Assembly (NCBI GenBank): GCA_037447655.1
Contig: JBBHKE010001203.1
Location: forward strand, 1 to 64,000
Source of the DNA: Zygnema cylindricum
Taxonomy: Eukaryota; Streptophyta; Zygnematophyceae; Zygnematales; Zygnemataceae
Direction: 5' to 3'
DNA length: 64,000 nucleotides
Of the stretch, positions 11,640 to 22,061 are shown one piece after another. Every line of letters begins with the position of its first letter. Position 1 is the first letter of the stretch. Both the position numbers and the translations under genes were made by a program. A model generated the notes under the pieces. That model did not search any database. It was not told the origin of the DNA and worked only from the letters and a program-made list of their open reading frames with translations.

Positions 11640-12240
11640 ACAACTCCTCCACATACACCCAACAGCCTTATAGGTTTCAAACTTCTACAACCACCCTTAC
11701 AGGCAACGAATCTCACTAGCCTCACCCTTCTGAGGACAAGACTCCCTTAAGTCCAACGGAAAAAAAAAAATCTCCAAATGTTTTCCCCGGAACAGATTGT
11801 GATATATATTCAATGGCAAAAAAACTCACAGGTGCCCTCTGAAAGAGAAGGTGCTAAAATGTATCTCAGTCCCTATAACCAGCCCTCTGAAAGAGAAGGT
11901 GCTAAAATGTATCTCAATCCCTATAACCATCTCAGAGACCCTGTCTAACAAACCATTGCCAATCAGAGGAATATATCGTACTAATATACAAAAATGAACA
12001 AAAAACTAAAATAACCATAATAGTTTACGAATTTGTACCACGCCAATATCTGTTTGCCATGTAAGACGCCAAAGTCTTGTCCGCTTCCCTTTTAACAACT
12101 TGTATGATGCCACCACATGTAGATCCATGGTGTTTTTGGCAAAGGCCGCCAAAAGAGCCATTCTGGGTAATCGCCGCCAATACGGGCCGTATGATTAAAT
12201 GTTCAACATGTTTACGTTTGTTAAAATTGCACTGTATATA
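11640..12240 (-). repeat. Diverged copia LTR remnant
   Basis: Minus-strand similarity to the D-family LTR, including a TGTTCCGGGGAAAACA hairpin relic and a GACTTAAGGGAGTC segment, followed by the GAGGGTGAGG-type 3' part. A short direct duplication (two copies of a segment holding GAAAGAGAAGGTGCTAAAAT, at about 11838-11872 and 11884-11920) is visible. No termini or duplication of target site were found. Confidence 0.55.
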
Positions 12241-12511
12241 GTGTTATGTTCATTCTCTTGTTTATGTCAATTTCACGTTGCATAATGAGTTTCGTTCGAA
12301 AGTATTGTTTATTGCATTACCGCACCGCATATGCCTATCAATTCTTTTTTATCAATTGGATAGAGATAAAGGCTACAGCGGTCTGTGCATCGCGAGACCC
12401 ATGTGTATTATCAGACCCACGATCATATCCGTGTCATTACACTTTTTTTGGTAAGGACAGCCAAGTTTTCTTTCTTCTTGTCTTTCTTACTACTTGAGAA
12501 ACATTCGTGGT
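12241..12511. other. No recognised gene
   Basis: AT-rich sequence with short chance ORFs only. I see no family signature here. Confidence 0.5.
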
Positions 12512-12528
12512 TTCTCTTTCTCTCTCTA

Positions 12529-12602
<74 letters not shown>
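12512..12602. repeat. (CT)n microsatellite
   Basis: About 90 bp of almost uninterrupted CT dinucleotides, with TTTCTCT interruptions only at the left. Confidence 0.97.
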
Positions 12603-12603
<1 letters not shown>

Positions 12604-12639
12604 TCTAAGAAGCTAGAATATAAATGATAGAAATCATAA

Positions 12640-13015
12640 TACCTTTTTGACCTCCATAATTCTTAGCCACTTTTGATCTCTAACACACATTGTTTTTTGC
12701 CAAAAATATTTTTTGGAGATGAGACAGATTTTGTTTTCTTGTCGGCAATCATGTGCCCATATGGTTTATAAACAAGTTCAACAATTCTGTTTTCTACTTT
12801 CTCCCTCACAAAGCTAAATCTAATATCGATATGCTTTGCTTAAAAGTGATGTTTTGGCTTGGCACCAATTACAATTGCCGCATGATTATCACATAAATCA
12901 TTGTGAATTCCACTCTTCATAAATCCTAACTCTTGTAGCAAGGATTTGACCCAGATGTGCTTAATAAATCCTTACTCTTGTAGCAAGGATTTGACCCAGA
13001 TGTAGTGATGAGATT
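12640..13015 (-). pseudogene. Copia RNase H and 3' end remnant
   Basis: On the minus strand, relics of the copia C-terminus: a segment matching the CDNQ-AIAI region, HHF.AKHIDIR.SFVREKVEN-like codons at about 12790-12850, and a tail resembling the KxVPSPKLIFCREKCGLK end at about 12640-12740. A ~40-bp direct duplication (12925-12962 and 12965-13001, both with CTTGTAGCAAGGATTTGAC) lies in the LMWVKSLL-coding part. Multiple stops are present. Confidence 0.65.
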
Positions 13016-13129
13016 ATTATGTTTTTGTGGTCACGCCAGCTTTCATCCACTAAGTAGTCAGTGATGTTCATTCTTTTGTCGTTGATTGACTGTAGTTTCC
13101 ACAACTGCATCCCCCCAAATCGATTAGAG

Positions 13130-14650
13130 CTTTCACCCTTTGCATTTCTAGTCTTGCCAATATTAGTGACCTTACTGGAAACATCTATTTTGATGGAAAA
13201 ATGATGTTGGTTATTTTAACATTTTCAGTGTGGCGGTTGAGAATGCATATCATAGTTTGTACTTTCAAAGTTTGAAGAATTTCTAGTTTTAAGTTATGCA
13301 ACTGTTTGAGAATGGATAGCATAGTTTGTACTTTCAAAGTTTGAAGACTTTCCAGTTTTAAGTTATACAACTGTCTGCTCAACAGTTTCTCCAATGCCTC
13401 TAAGTAGTACTTAGTCTTAAGCTCACATTAATATTTAAATATGGTCATAGTGTATAAATTGTCAAATGGGACGGTAATGCTTTATAAATTTGCCATAAGA
13501 GGAAGGTACGAGGTTGATCTCTATCCTTTGACCTTTATTATTTAAGATTATTAGCTCAAGTGATGTGGGCCTTTCGATGGCATCAAAACGATAGCTCAAG
13601 TACCAACTAAATTCATCTTTACCATGATTAGGTTTCCTAGCTTGTTAGAGGCATGTAACTCTTTTAGTATTGCTTGAAACATGCCCAATGGCAAAAACTC
13701 TAATCTTTTTCAAAAAAAGGTGGCTCATAGGATTAGTTTAACGTCACCTTGAGGGATAAATTTAACATTGTGTAAATGTTATGCATAATCAGAAAAAAAA
13801 TATAGCTCAACTTCAATCAGCAATAGCAAGGAATCGTTCATTCTGCAAATGTTTTTTTGACATTCTTGAAACAAATCCAAAAGGAAACACTTTGTATGAA
13901 ATACATTGAACTCTAGAAGTGTATCACAAAGCAACATATATTTCTAGAGAACTCCTACTCTTGCAAATTCTTAATTACCACAACTCAAAGATGGATTTAT
14001 TTCAAGTCAAAAGTTGGGGAAAACAGAATGTGCTTGCTTGTGGATTCTAAAAAAAATGAGAAGCACACGCATACAATGTCCAAATTTGTGAAAACTATTG
14101 AGCAATAAAATTGCTTCTGAATGAGATAGTGAATGAGTAGATTTTTGTGTCTCAACAACGAGGATTTAAAAAGGTTTTCAGTGTAGGTTCTTACCTACAA
14201 CGACCTTTTGATATCGTGAGAAATCTTTATCAAACTTGTCTTATTTACACAATCGAAGAAACTGCATGTGGAGTCCAACCACTCTTTCGCAGAGCGTCGA
14301 TTCTTGGATACGAACGGGAGTGATGCCCTATTCGTTCGTTCAAGATGTGTGATTGCGTCGTTCCACGTCACCACTTTGGACCTATGATGGCCCAAGCCGC
14401 GATTGGTCGCGACATTGTTGGCGGAAGAAAACAGTTTGTCCTGCAAACTGAAAGAGGGAGAAAGTCCAAAACGAAAACGACGGGGAGAGTTAAATTACGG
14501 GAAAAGGAAGGAAAACAAAATGTAAGAACGGGAACTAAAAGAGATGGGAGGCCAGATGGCGGAAAATCAGGAAAAATTTCATTGTCGGCTGACATCCGAC
14601 ATTTTTTCTCGTACTTTGTCATAGTTTGTCGTACGTGTCAACCATCAAAC
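13130..14650 (-). pseudogene. Decayed inverted copy of the GIL1/IRKI-like gene
   Basis: Reading the minus strand from 14650 downwards gives a colinear diverged copy of the gene at 29141-32023: promoter (GTCGGATGTCAGCCG, GTAATTTAACTCTCCCCGTC), exon 1 (14446-14195: KLFSSAN..., GLGHHRSKVVT, ERTNRAS, ENRR-like), the exon 1 donor (GTAAGAAC), the intron including TTGTGGTAATTAAGAATTTGC, and exon 2 parts (AAATTTATCCCTCAAG near 13750, CAAGCTAGGAAACC, GAGCTTAAGACTAAG, LEKLLSRQLYNLKLESLQTLK at 13394-13320). The start ATG is lost, exon 2 has deletions and frameshifts, and the 13394-13185 part contains an internal duplication of a ~75-bp segment. The copy retains introns, so it arose by DNA duplication, not retroposition. 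The coiled-coil and C-terminal exon were not found. Confidence 0.85.
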
Positions 14651-14787
14651 AACTAGCCTTCTTTTATTTTTTCCTTTTTATGTTTTTCCTTCATATTCAA
14701 TGTTGACATCCCGTTGTCGAACATAAAAGAAGATAAAGGATATGCTTATTCACAATCCATCCTCTCGAACCAAAATGAAGGAATTGA

Positions 14788-16216
14788 GGGTATGTATCCA
14801 TGTGCCAATATAAGGGTATTTTTGTGCAGTTGTCTTGTAAAAATTAGCGACGTACCGCGGAAGTAAAATCTAAACAAAAATATATGAAAATATATAAGTA
14901 TATTTTTCGTCATCGTCGAACTTAGAATGTATCATTTGTGGTTGTCTTAAGTTTTTGGACCCACAGCCACGTCAAAAAACGTCATCTGCAAACTTTTCTT
15001 TAAAACATATCGGCAATGTGTTTTAAATTAAACTTTTCCCGCTAAACAAATTATAACACATATTCGCATGTGTCAAAATTTTCAAAATTTTTAAACGATT
15101 TCAACTGATGAGGAAAAATACACCTTTCACTATGTTTTGTGCGTTTGCTTCTAGTAAAACGAGGAGAAGTACACATTTTGTTTTGTTTGTTCTTTTGCGC
15201 CTAAGACATATTTGTTTTTGTAGGGTACCCAAGATTCTAATACCGTTTTAAGTGGACCGAACATTCCGATGCCATTTCAAGTGGACCGAACAGTAGATGA
15301 AAAAGCAAAACACATCTTTTTTAACCATCAAAGGGCAGAAGGTGGAAAGCAGTATGTCTAGATTGTCACGGTAAAACATGTGAAATCACAAGCAGTTCCA
15401 AAATAATAATGTGAGTCATCACCTATTGTTGACGTTAGAAGCCGTCACAGCACTGTCGACTTAGGATCGTCGTCTATCAAGCGTTTCTTATAAACGCATA
15501 GACACGTTTACTGGAAGTAGTATTTATATCACTTCTCCATTAGGCCGTGCATCGATTGTTAACGTGCTGGATTCCGATTGGAACCTTAATAATGAAAGGT
15601 TTGAAAAGTATATAATATGAACGTCGTACCTCTACGCATGCGCGGAATTTAAGATTTGTAAAATTGTACTAAATTTTTACTTTTGTACGTGCATACTTTA
15701 TCACTATAAAATTTTTGCCATTATGTTTCAAACGCAGTCATTTTTGCGAAGTTAAAAAAACGTTAGAGGGATATCCTTCGGCAAACATTTTTTCGTCGCT
15801 TCCAGAAGATTTGAATACACCTTGTAAGATGACACATGGCTTTTACCAAATGTTCAATTGTAATCGCTCGTCCACCGTGGATCCTATCTCTTGTTTCTAA
15901 GTGTACCAATCGACACGTCTAGTGTGTGATTGTCTCCTCTTGGGGACGGTTGAGGAAACTACCCAAACATTAGACAGAAAAAGCGTTTGATTCGAAAATT
16001 TAAACTCGAACTGTCAAAAATTTTCGCCCAAATTCTGAAAGAATCTTGCCGAATCTCTAGTAAACATATTTTCAATAAAAAAAATAAAAATGGTACGGGT
16101 AGTAAGGAGAGATATATTTTCTAGTAAACAACCTCACATTTTGCCTGATGGAGCCCCACTCTTATACAATCGTCACACCTTTTAGTAACAATTTTGTTGT
16201 TACACATAGGGAGACC
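14788..16216. mobile_element. Candidate DNA transposon, GGGTRTG ends, copy 1
   Basis: Ends GGGTATGTATCCATGTGCC (left) and, inverted, GGTCTCCCTATGTGTAAC (right), flanked by TGA on both sides. The first ~400 bp and the last ~80 bp align with the element at 35078-35789 (shared segments such as CCACAGCCACGTCAAAAAAC, AAACTTTTCTTTAAAACA and TACAATCGTCAC). Between 15440 and 16150 there is about 700 bp of extra sequence. No transposase was recognised. The target-site and superfamily call is tentative (PIF/Harbinger-like). Confidence 0.55.
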
Positions 16217-16672
16217 TGAAAACCGGGTTTAGTAGGTCTTCGCTAAAATATTAACAATTACATAGGGACAAATGTTTATATCTTCTTCGATCATGTCTTA
16301 TATTTTTTGCTATACGGAAGGACTGCATTGCCATTTTTGCGCTAAGTACAACATTCTCTGAATTGTACATTTGTATGTTGTTTTAACTTAGGGTGTGTGC
16401 CCATATAGCCAAAACTTTGAAATTTTACTTTAAATTTTGGCGCAGGTTTTACGGCGTACTTTCCAAAGTGTTCCAATGCCAATCGTTACTTTCGCCTTCA
16501 TTACTTCAAATATGTGACAGTTGTAAGCGTCTACAAAATGTGCAACGGAGTACGAATCGAAATGTAGACGACTACGAAACTTCCTAAAATTGGTAACGTC
16601 TACAAAAACGGCGATAGTTGTAGACTTCAAGGTTTTTGTGACTTGGATGTGTTCAGGGCTTTGTGACATAGC
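16217..16672. other. Pre-insertion flank of element B, no gene
   Basis: AT-rich. A sequence TTAGGGTGTGTGCCCATATAG at 16388-16408 resembles the left end of the GGGTGT-ended elements and may be another copy, cut by the insertion of element B. No coding feature seen. Confidence 0.4.
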
Positions 16673-17713
16673 TGTAGAAACTAATGGATTTATTAGTATT
16701 TTCTAGGTCTAAATAGAAATAGAAAGAAGCCGAGGCAGTCTACCTCTAACTTCTCTCTCCAACTCTTAAACTTGTCGCAGTCACTGAGACATTGGAGAGG
16801 AAGCTAGAGCCATGGCTACCTTGGCTATCCTAAGGTTTACGGGAATTTTATTTTAGGGTTTATTTATTTATCTAAAAGATATGTGCCGGCGGCAGGATTT
16901 GATCACTGTACCTAGCGGCCGGCAGATAGGAAGTAGCCGGTAGCCTTAGCCGTTAAGTCAAGGATTAATATTAGGTACTATATAGTTTGATAATAATTTA
17001 AAGATGTATACGTACGATAAATTCATTTAACTGTTACGGATTACGGGATACATAGATCCGGTACGGATGACGGTACGGATTACGAATCAATACCGCGCAT
17101 TTGTTTGGGAAGTGAAATAAATACCGCGCATGTATTTATTACGGCTACGATTAAATCTGAATTTAATCGGACGGTCGGAATTAGCGCCGAGATCGCGGAG
17201 GAAGATTTCGGCGGTTTGTGGCCATCGCCACATCAGATGACGCGTGGCGAAATTCCGTTGGATTGTAGAATCTCCGGAGATTTTGGCACCGAATCCGGAT
17301 TTGACATGTGTCGACATTTAGGCCATGTCGTACAATGTCCGTACTGAATGTACACCGGCGGCTGTACTTTTGCGTACGGAACTCAATTATGATTGGTTCC
17401 GTACATCACTAGATAGAGTCTGTGAGAGAGATAGGACTTAGAAAAATTAGAAGATAGGACCCTCTCTCCCAGAGAGCTTCTGTACAAAAGGTCAACTTTG
17501 ACCCTCCATAACTTACTGCTCAGGGGAGCAAATTCAGAGATTCTTTTTGCTACCGACTCAGGGGAGTCTTGTCTTCACAGGGGTGCAGGTGGTCAGGGTT
17601 TTTGTCTGCCAGGGTGGCAGTTATTTTTGCTGGAACACAAAGGGGTCAGGATTATCTTAGAGGCTTCTTGGAAGCTGTCTACTCTGAGGACTTATGGAGG
17701 TCTCAGAGTTTCA
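16673..17713 (+). repeat. 5' LTR of element B
   Basis: 1041 bp, TGTAGAAAC to GAGTTTCA. Notable parts: a TACGGAAC/GTTCCGTA dyad around a CCAAT-type box (about 17376-17404), the W-box dyad GGTCAACTTTGACC at 17490-17503, hairpins TGCTCAGGGGAGCA (17517-17530) and GACTCAGGGGAGTC (17555-17568), and an in-frame gag ATG at 17694. Confidence 0.93.
17490..17503 (+). promoter_or_regulatory. Inverted W-box pair in LTR
   Basis: GGTCAACTTTGACC holds TTGACC in both orientations, two bases apart. TTGAC[CT] is the core bound by plant WRKY factors. The same dyad is kept in both LTRs of A and of B. Confidence 0.55.
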
Positions 17714-20512
17714 GGTTATGGGCCCACTCTCTAGGGTACCAATATTTAATGGAACTGGCTTCATATACTTGGAAAGTATGATGATAGGGGCTCTATGCGA
17801 AAAAGGTTTTGGGGGATAGTGAGTGGACGGTTGGGGCGTCCATCAAGTCTTGGAATTCCTCCAGGGTTTGGAGGAACCAGATTCACCAGGAAGGAGGACC
17901 CACCTTCAACGGAGGAAACAAAGGAAGGAGAGGTGGTGGACAAAGGAAAGGAGAAGGAGACGACCACACCAATAGCAACTGGTTCCACATTCATGTCACC
18001 TATTCCGAGGAATGAGGAGAATGATACTGAAACCTGGGACTTCAACAATATGGCGGCAAAGCACTTCATCCTACGCCATCTCACTCAAGGACTTGCATGT
18101 CCTCATTTGAAGGTAGAAAGGGCATCCGATCTTTGGATGGCTCTCATAGAGATGTACCGAAGTGGTACGATTCAGCAACAACAGTTGGCTGATCAGAAAG
18201 TTAAGGAGTATGTATATAAAGGGGGAAATATGTTGGATTTTTGCAATGAGCTTGCTACACTCTTCATGGAGCTACACAGTGCGGGAAAAGATTTTAGTGA
18301 AAAAGAAAAGGTTAACTGTTTACAGATGAAGTTACCTGATGAGTTCGTGAACATAGTTTACCGTGTGCAGGACTTGCCTGACTCAAGGTGGATATGGAAC
18401 TCAGTGGTAGGGATGATTCTAGTTCAAGAGAATACAATCGAGATCCGAAGGGGAGGAAAGAGTGGCCAAGCCTTGGCAACAGCCACTGATTGGAGGAACA
18501 GGGATTCCCGAAAACCGGTCGGAAACTATGGGGGTAGGGGGCAGAAAAAACAGGCCGACGAATTCGAACCAAGGGCTCCCAAAGGTTTATGTCATTTTTG
18601 TAAGAAACCGGGGCACTATATGGCAGAGTGCACTAAGCTAACCGAGCTTCGGTTAAAGGAGGGGCAGACCGGTGGTACCCCGAGAGGAAAGAAAAAGGCC
18701 CTTGTCACACAGGTACTTGAGGCGGAATCCGAGGACGAGAACGATGAGCTCCTTTTGGATGAGGAGTTGGAGGCGAAAAATGAGGTTGAAATTCCACGGA
18801 GGCAGAAATGTGCTTACGGCGGATTGAAAGGTGAAGCAGGCTGGATTGTAGATTCAGGTGCTTCCATGCACATGTGTAAGGATAGACACATGTTCACTAA
18901 GATAAGAAAGATTCCCACCGTAGAGATAGAGTACGGGGATGGGAGGATAGTCACCACTACTCTTGTAGGATCGGTAGATCTAAAAGTGTTAGTAGAAGGA
19001 AAGACATCCATATTAACATTCTCCGATGTATTGTTTATTCCGGAGCTGAACAAAAATCTTATCTCTACATCAGTATTAGATGATAAGGGTTTTTTTACTA
19101 GCACTAGGGAAGGAGTCTTTACTGCTAGTTTTGAGGATGATGTCTATTTCATTGCTCAGAAAGGTAGCCATGGGATGTTTAGGCTGATCTTAAGTAATGA
19201 AAAGAAGAAACTTTACTATGTTGGTGTTCATGATATTATGATGTGGCATAAGAGGCTTGGGCATGTGAATCTAGATAAGTTAAGAGAGATGAAAAAGATG
19301 GGAGTGGTGGAAGGGATTCAGTTCAGTGAGAGTGATGATATAAGTGATTGTAGTGGATGTGCTCAAGGTAAAGCACACAGATTACCCTTTCCTAAAACAG
19401 CCACCTATAAGGGAGAAAAACTTCTAGATCTAGTACACACAGATATTTGGGGACCGGCTAGAGTGCCCTCACCGGGGGGTAAGAGATTTATGATGACTAT
19501 AACTGATGATTGGTCTCGGTATTCCCGGGTATATTTTTTGAAAAACAAGTCCGAGGCTAAGGATTGTTTTGGAAAATATAAAGCATGGAGCGAAAAACTC
19601 CATGAAACTCCAATCAAGAGAGTAAGGAGTGACAATGGTGGAGAGTATACTTCTAACCAGTTTGAGGATTTTCTGAGGGAAGATGGGGTTCAACACCAAA
19701 AGACAGTTCCAGAAAATCCGGAACAGAATGGGGTAGCTGAAAGGTTAAATAGAACACTAAGTGATAGTGCTAGAAGTATGTTGTCAGATAAAAAGATAGG
19801 AAAAAGGTTTTGGGCAGAAGCAATGAACTGTGCTAATTACCTCAAGAATAGAGTTCTTACTTCAGCTATAAAAGATCAAACACCTTATGAGAGATGGACA
19901 GGCCGGAAACCAGACATATCTCACTTAAAGGTTTTCGGCAGTCAAGTGTTCAGTCTAGATACTGATCGGTCTAATTGGAAGCTAGATCCTAAAGGAAAAC
20001 CGGGATACTTATTAGGATATGATGAAGATGTTAAAGGATATAGAGTTTATGATCTAAAAAGGGAAGATATAATCTTAGTAAAGCATCTAGTAGTTATGGA
20101 TGAAGGAAAGTCTGTGGATCCCTTCAAATATACGAAGTCAGTAAAAATCAGATTTGAGTCAGAAAATTCCGATGACTTTGAGCTTCCTAACTATCCAGGT
20201 TTTAGAGATGATGACATTCTTGCAGGAACAAATCAGACCGAAAAGGACTCGGCTGTGGAAACTCCAGTGACCACTCTACTCGAAGCGGAAGACGTGGTGG
20301 AAATTGATTCGGAATCAAGGGATAGGGGAGAAGCCGAGTTTGTTCGAAAGAATCCACGAGAACCATCTATTCCGGCCTCAGATTTTGAGGGGGGGAGGAG
20401 AAGTAGCAAAAGACTGCAAGAAAAACAGGTTAATATTAAGGTAACTAAACTATCTCATCAAGATGAACCTCAAACTTATGGAGAGGCGATGACTTGTCCA
20501 GAAAGAAACTAG
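17694..20512 (+). pseudogene. Element B gag, protease and integrase
   Basis: The conserved gag start is ATG 17694 inside the LTR (MEVSEFQVMGPLSRVP). A one-base loss in the A-run at about 17800 shifts frame, and the long open stretch begins at 17795 (905 aa). Within it: gag core (LRHLTQGLACPHL, IQQQQLADQKVKEY), knuckle CHFCKKPGHYMAEC at about residue 265, protease DSGAS at about 351, integrase zinc region (HKRLGHVN ... CSGCAQGK, about 483-525), core residues in HTDIWGPA (about 547), RSDNGGEY (about 610) and QNGVAERLNR (about 646), then PYERWTGRKP. It ends at a TAG (20510-20512) where element A has an arginine codon, separating integrase from reverse transcriptase. Confidence 0.9.
17714..17727 (+). 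other. Primer-binding site of element B
   Basis: GGTTATGGGCCCAC starts directly after the LTR and is fully complementary to the anticodon arm of plant initiator tRNA-Met. Its ATG (17718-17720) is the complement of the CAU anticodon and is in frame with gag. Confidence 0.85.
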
Positions 20513-22048
20513 TGGAAGACAGCCATCAATGAGGAGATGGCTTCAATCATGGCAGCCGATACTTGGGAGCTGGTGGACTGTCCACCTAACCGAAAACCAA
20601 TCGGTTGTAAGTGGGTTTTCAAATTAAAACTGAACCCAGATAACACAATCGAACGCTACAAGGCCAGATTAGTGGCAAAAGGATTTACACAAAAGGAAGG
20701 AATTGACTACGAGGAAACCTTTGCCCCGGTGGTCAGATTTCCCTCCATCCGCATACTTCTCAGTTTAGGAGCGGCGGAAGACATGGAAGTGCATCAGATG
20801 GACATCAAGACAACCTTTTTGCATGGAGAATTGGAAGAGATCTTCATGCGACAACCCCAAGGTTTTGTGGAGGAAGGAGAGGAGAGTAAGGTATGCCGGC
20901 TGATTAAATCTCTTTATGGTTTGAAACAGGCACCTCGAAAATGGAATAAGAAGCTTGATGAGTTTCTTACCGGTTTGGGATATATTCATATCAGCTCAGA
21001 TCACTTAATCTATGTTTTCGAAGATGAGGAAGGTTTTATATCTATTGCAATTTATGTTGATGATTTGCTTGTTTTAAGTAAATCAATGGAAAAAATTAAC
21101 AAACTTAAAAACCGATCTTAAGGGGAGATTTGAAATGAAGGATATGGGAGAAGCAAGATATATTTTGGGAATTCAAGTAGAGAGAGACCGAAAAAGGAAA
21201 ATTATAAGACTGACTTAAAAGGAAGCAATAGGGAACATGCTTGAAAAACTTCAAATGGATAAAGCTAATAGTTGTACAACTCTAATAGAGTTGAAGAAGG
21301 GAAGTGAGGGGAGTGAGGAAGAAGGAGTCATAGTCTTAGACGAGGAATTATCTCCTGATGAACAGAAGTTCATGCAGACTATTCCTTACAGGCAAGTAGT
21401 GCGAAGTCTAATCTACTTTATGAATTGTACCCGGCCGGATTTAGCTGCAGCTGTGGGAGTGCTGAGTAGAAGTCTAAATGCTCCCACTAAGAAGGATTGG
21501 GAGGCAGCTAAGAGAGCCTTAGATATTTGGTAGGAACTAGAGATCTATGGTTGCATTTGGGTGGGGAGAATACTGACATCACTACTTGGAGTGATGCCAG
21601 TTATGGTGATGCTCCGATGAGGAGATGTACTTCTGGATATGTATTATATGTGGGTGATGGGGCTTGCTGTTGGAGTAGCAAACAGCAAAAGGTTATTGCT
21701 CAGTCCACCATGGAGGCTGAGTATATGGCCTCTTGCTCTGCTGTAAAAGAATTGATGTGGGTCAAGTCTTTGCTTGGTGAGCTTAGTCACCTTAAGAGTG
21801 GTGTGCAGAAAATATTTTGTGATAATCAGGCAGCAATCGCTATTTCTGCCAATCCTAAACACCATTTTAAAGCCAAACACATGGACATCAGACTCAGCTT
21901 TGTTAGAGAGAAAGTAGAAAACAAAATAATCAGTTTAGAGTACAGACCAGATAGTGAGATGGTAGCAGATATGATGACCAAACCTGTGCCTTCCCCTAAG
22001 CTAATTTTTTGCAGGGAGAAGTGTGGTCTGAAATTAAAGATTGACTAG
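20513..22048 (+). pseudogene. Element B reverse transcriptase and RNase H
   Basis: Three frames carry the end of pol: 20537-21121 (RT with SLYGLKQAPR and the catalytic YVDDLLVLSK), 21237-21533 and 21527-22048 (RNase H, TTWSDASYGDAPMR, QSTMEAEYMASCSA, CDNQAAIAI, HMDIRLSFVREK, ending CREKCGLKLKID). Breaks: an inserted A near 21113 shifts frame, a CAA-to-TAA nonsense at about 21216, and a one-base deletion near 21523. Compared with element A, each break is a single change. Confidence 0.9.
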
Positions 22049-22061
22049 AAAATAAGGGGAG
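22047..22061 (+). other. Polypurine tract of element B
   Basis: AGAAAATAAGGGGAG ends one base before the 3' LTR start TGTAGAAAC and directly follows the pol stop codon. Confidence 0.85.
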
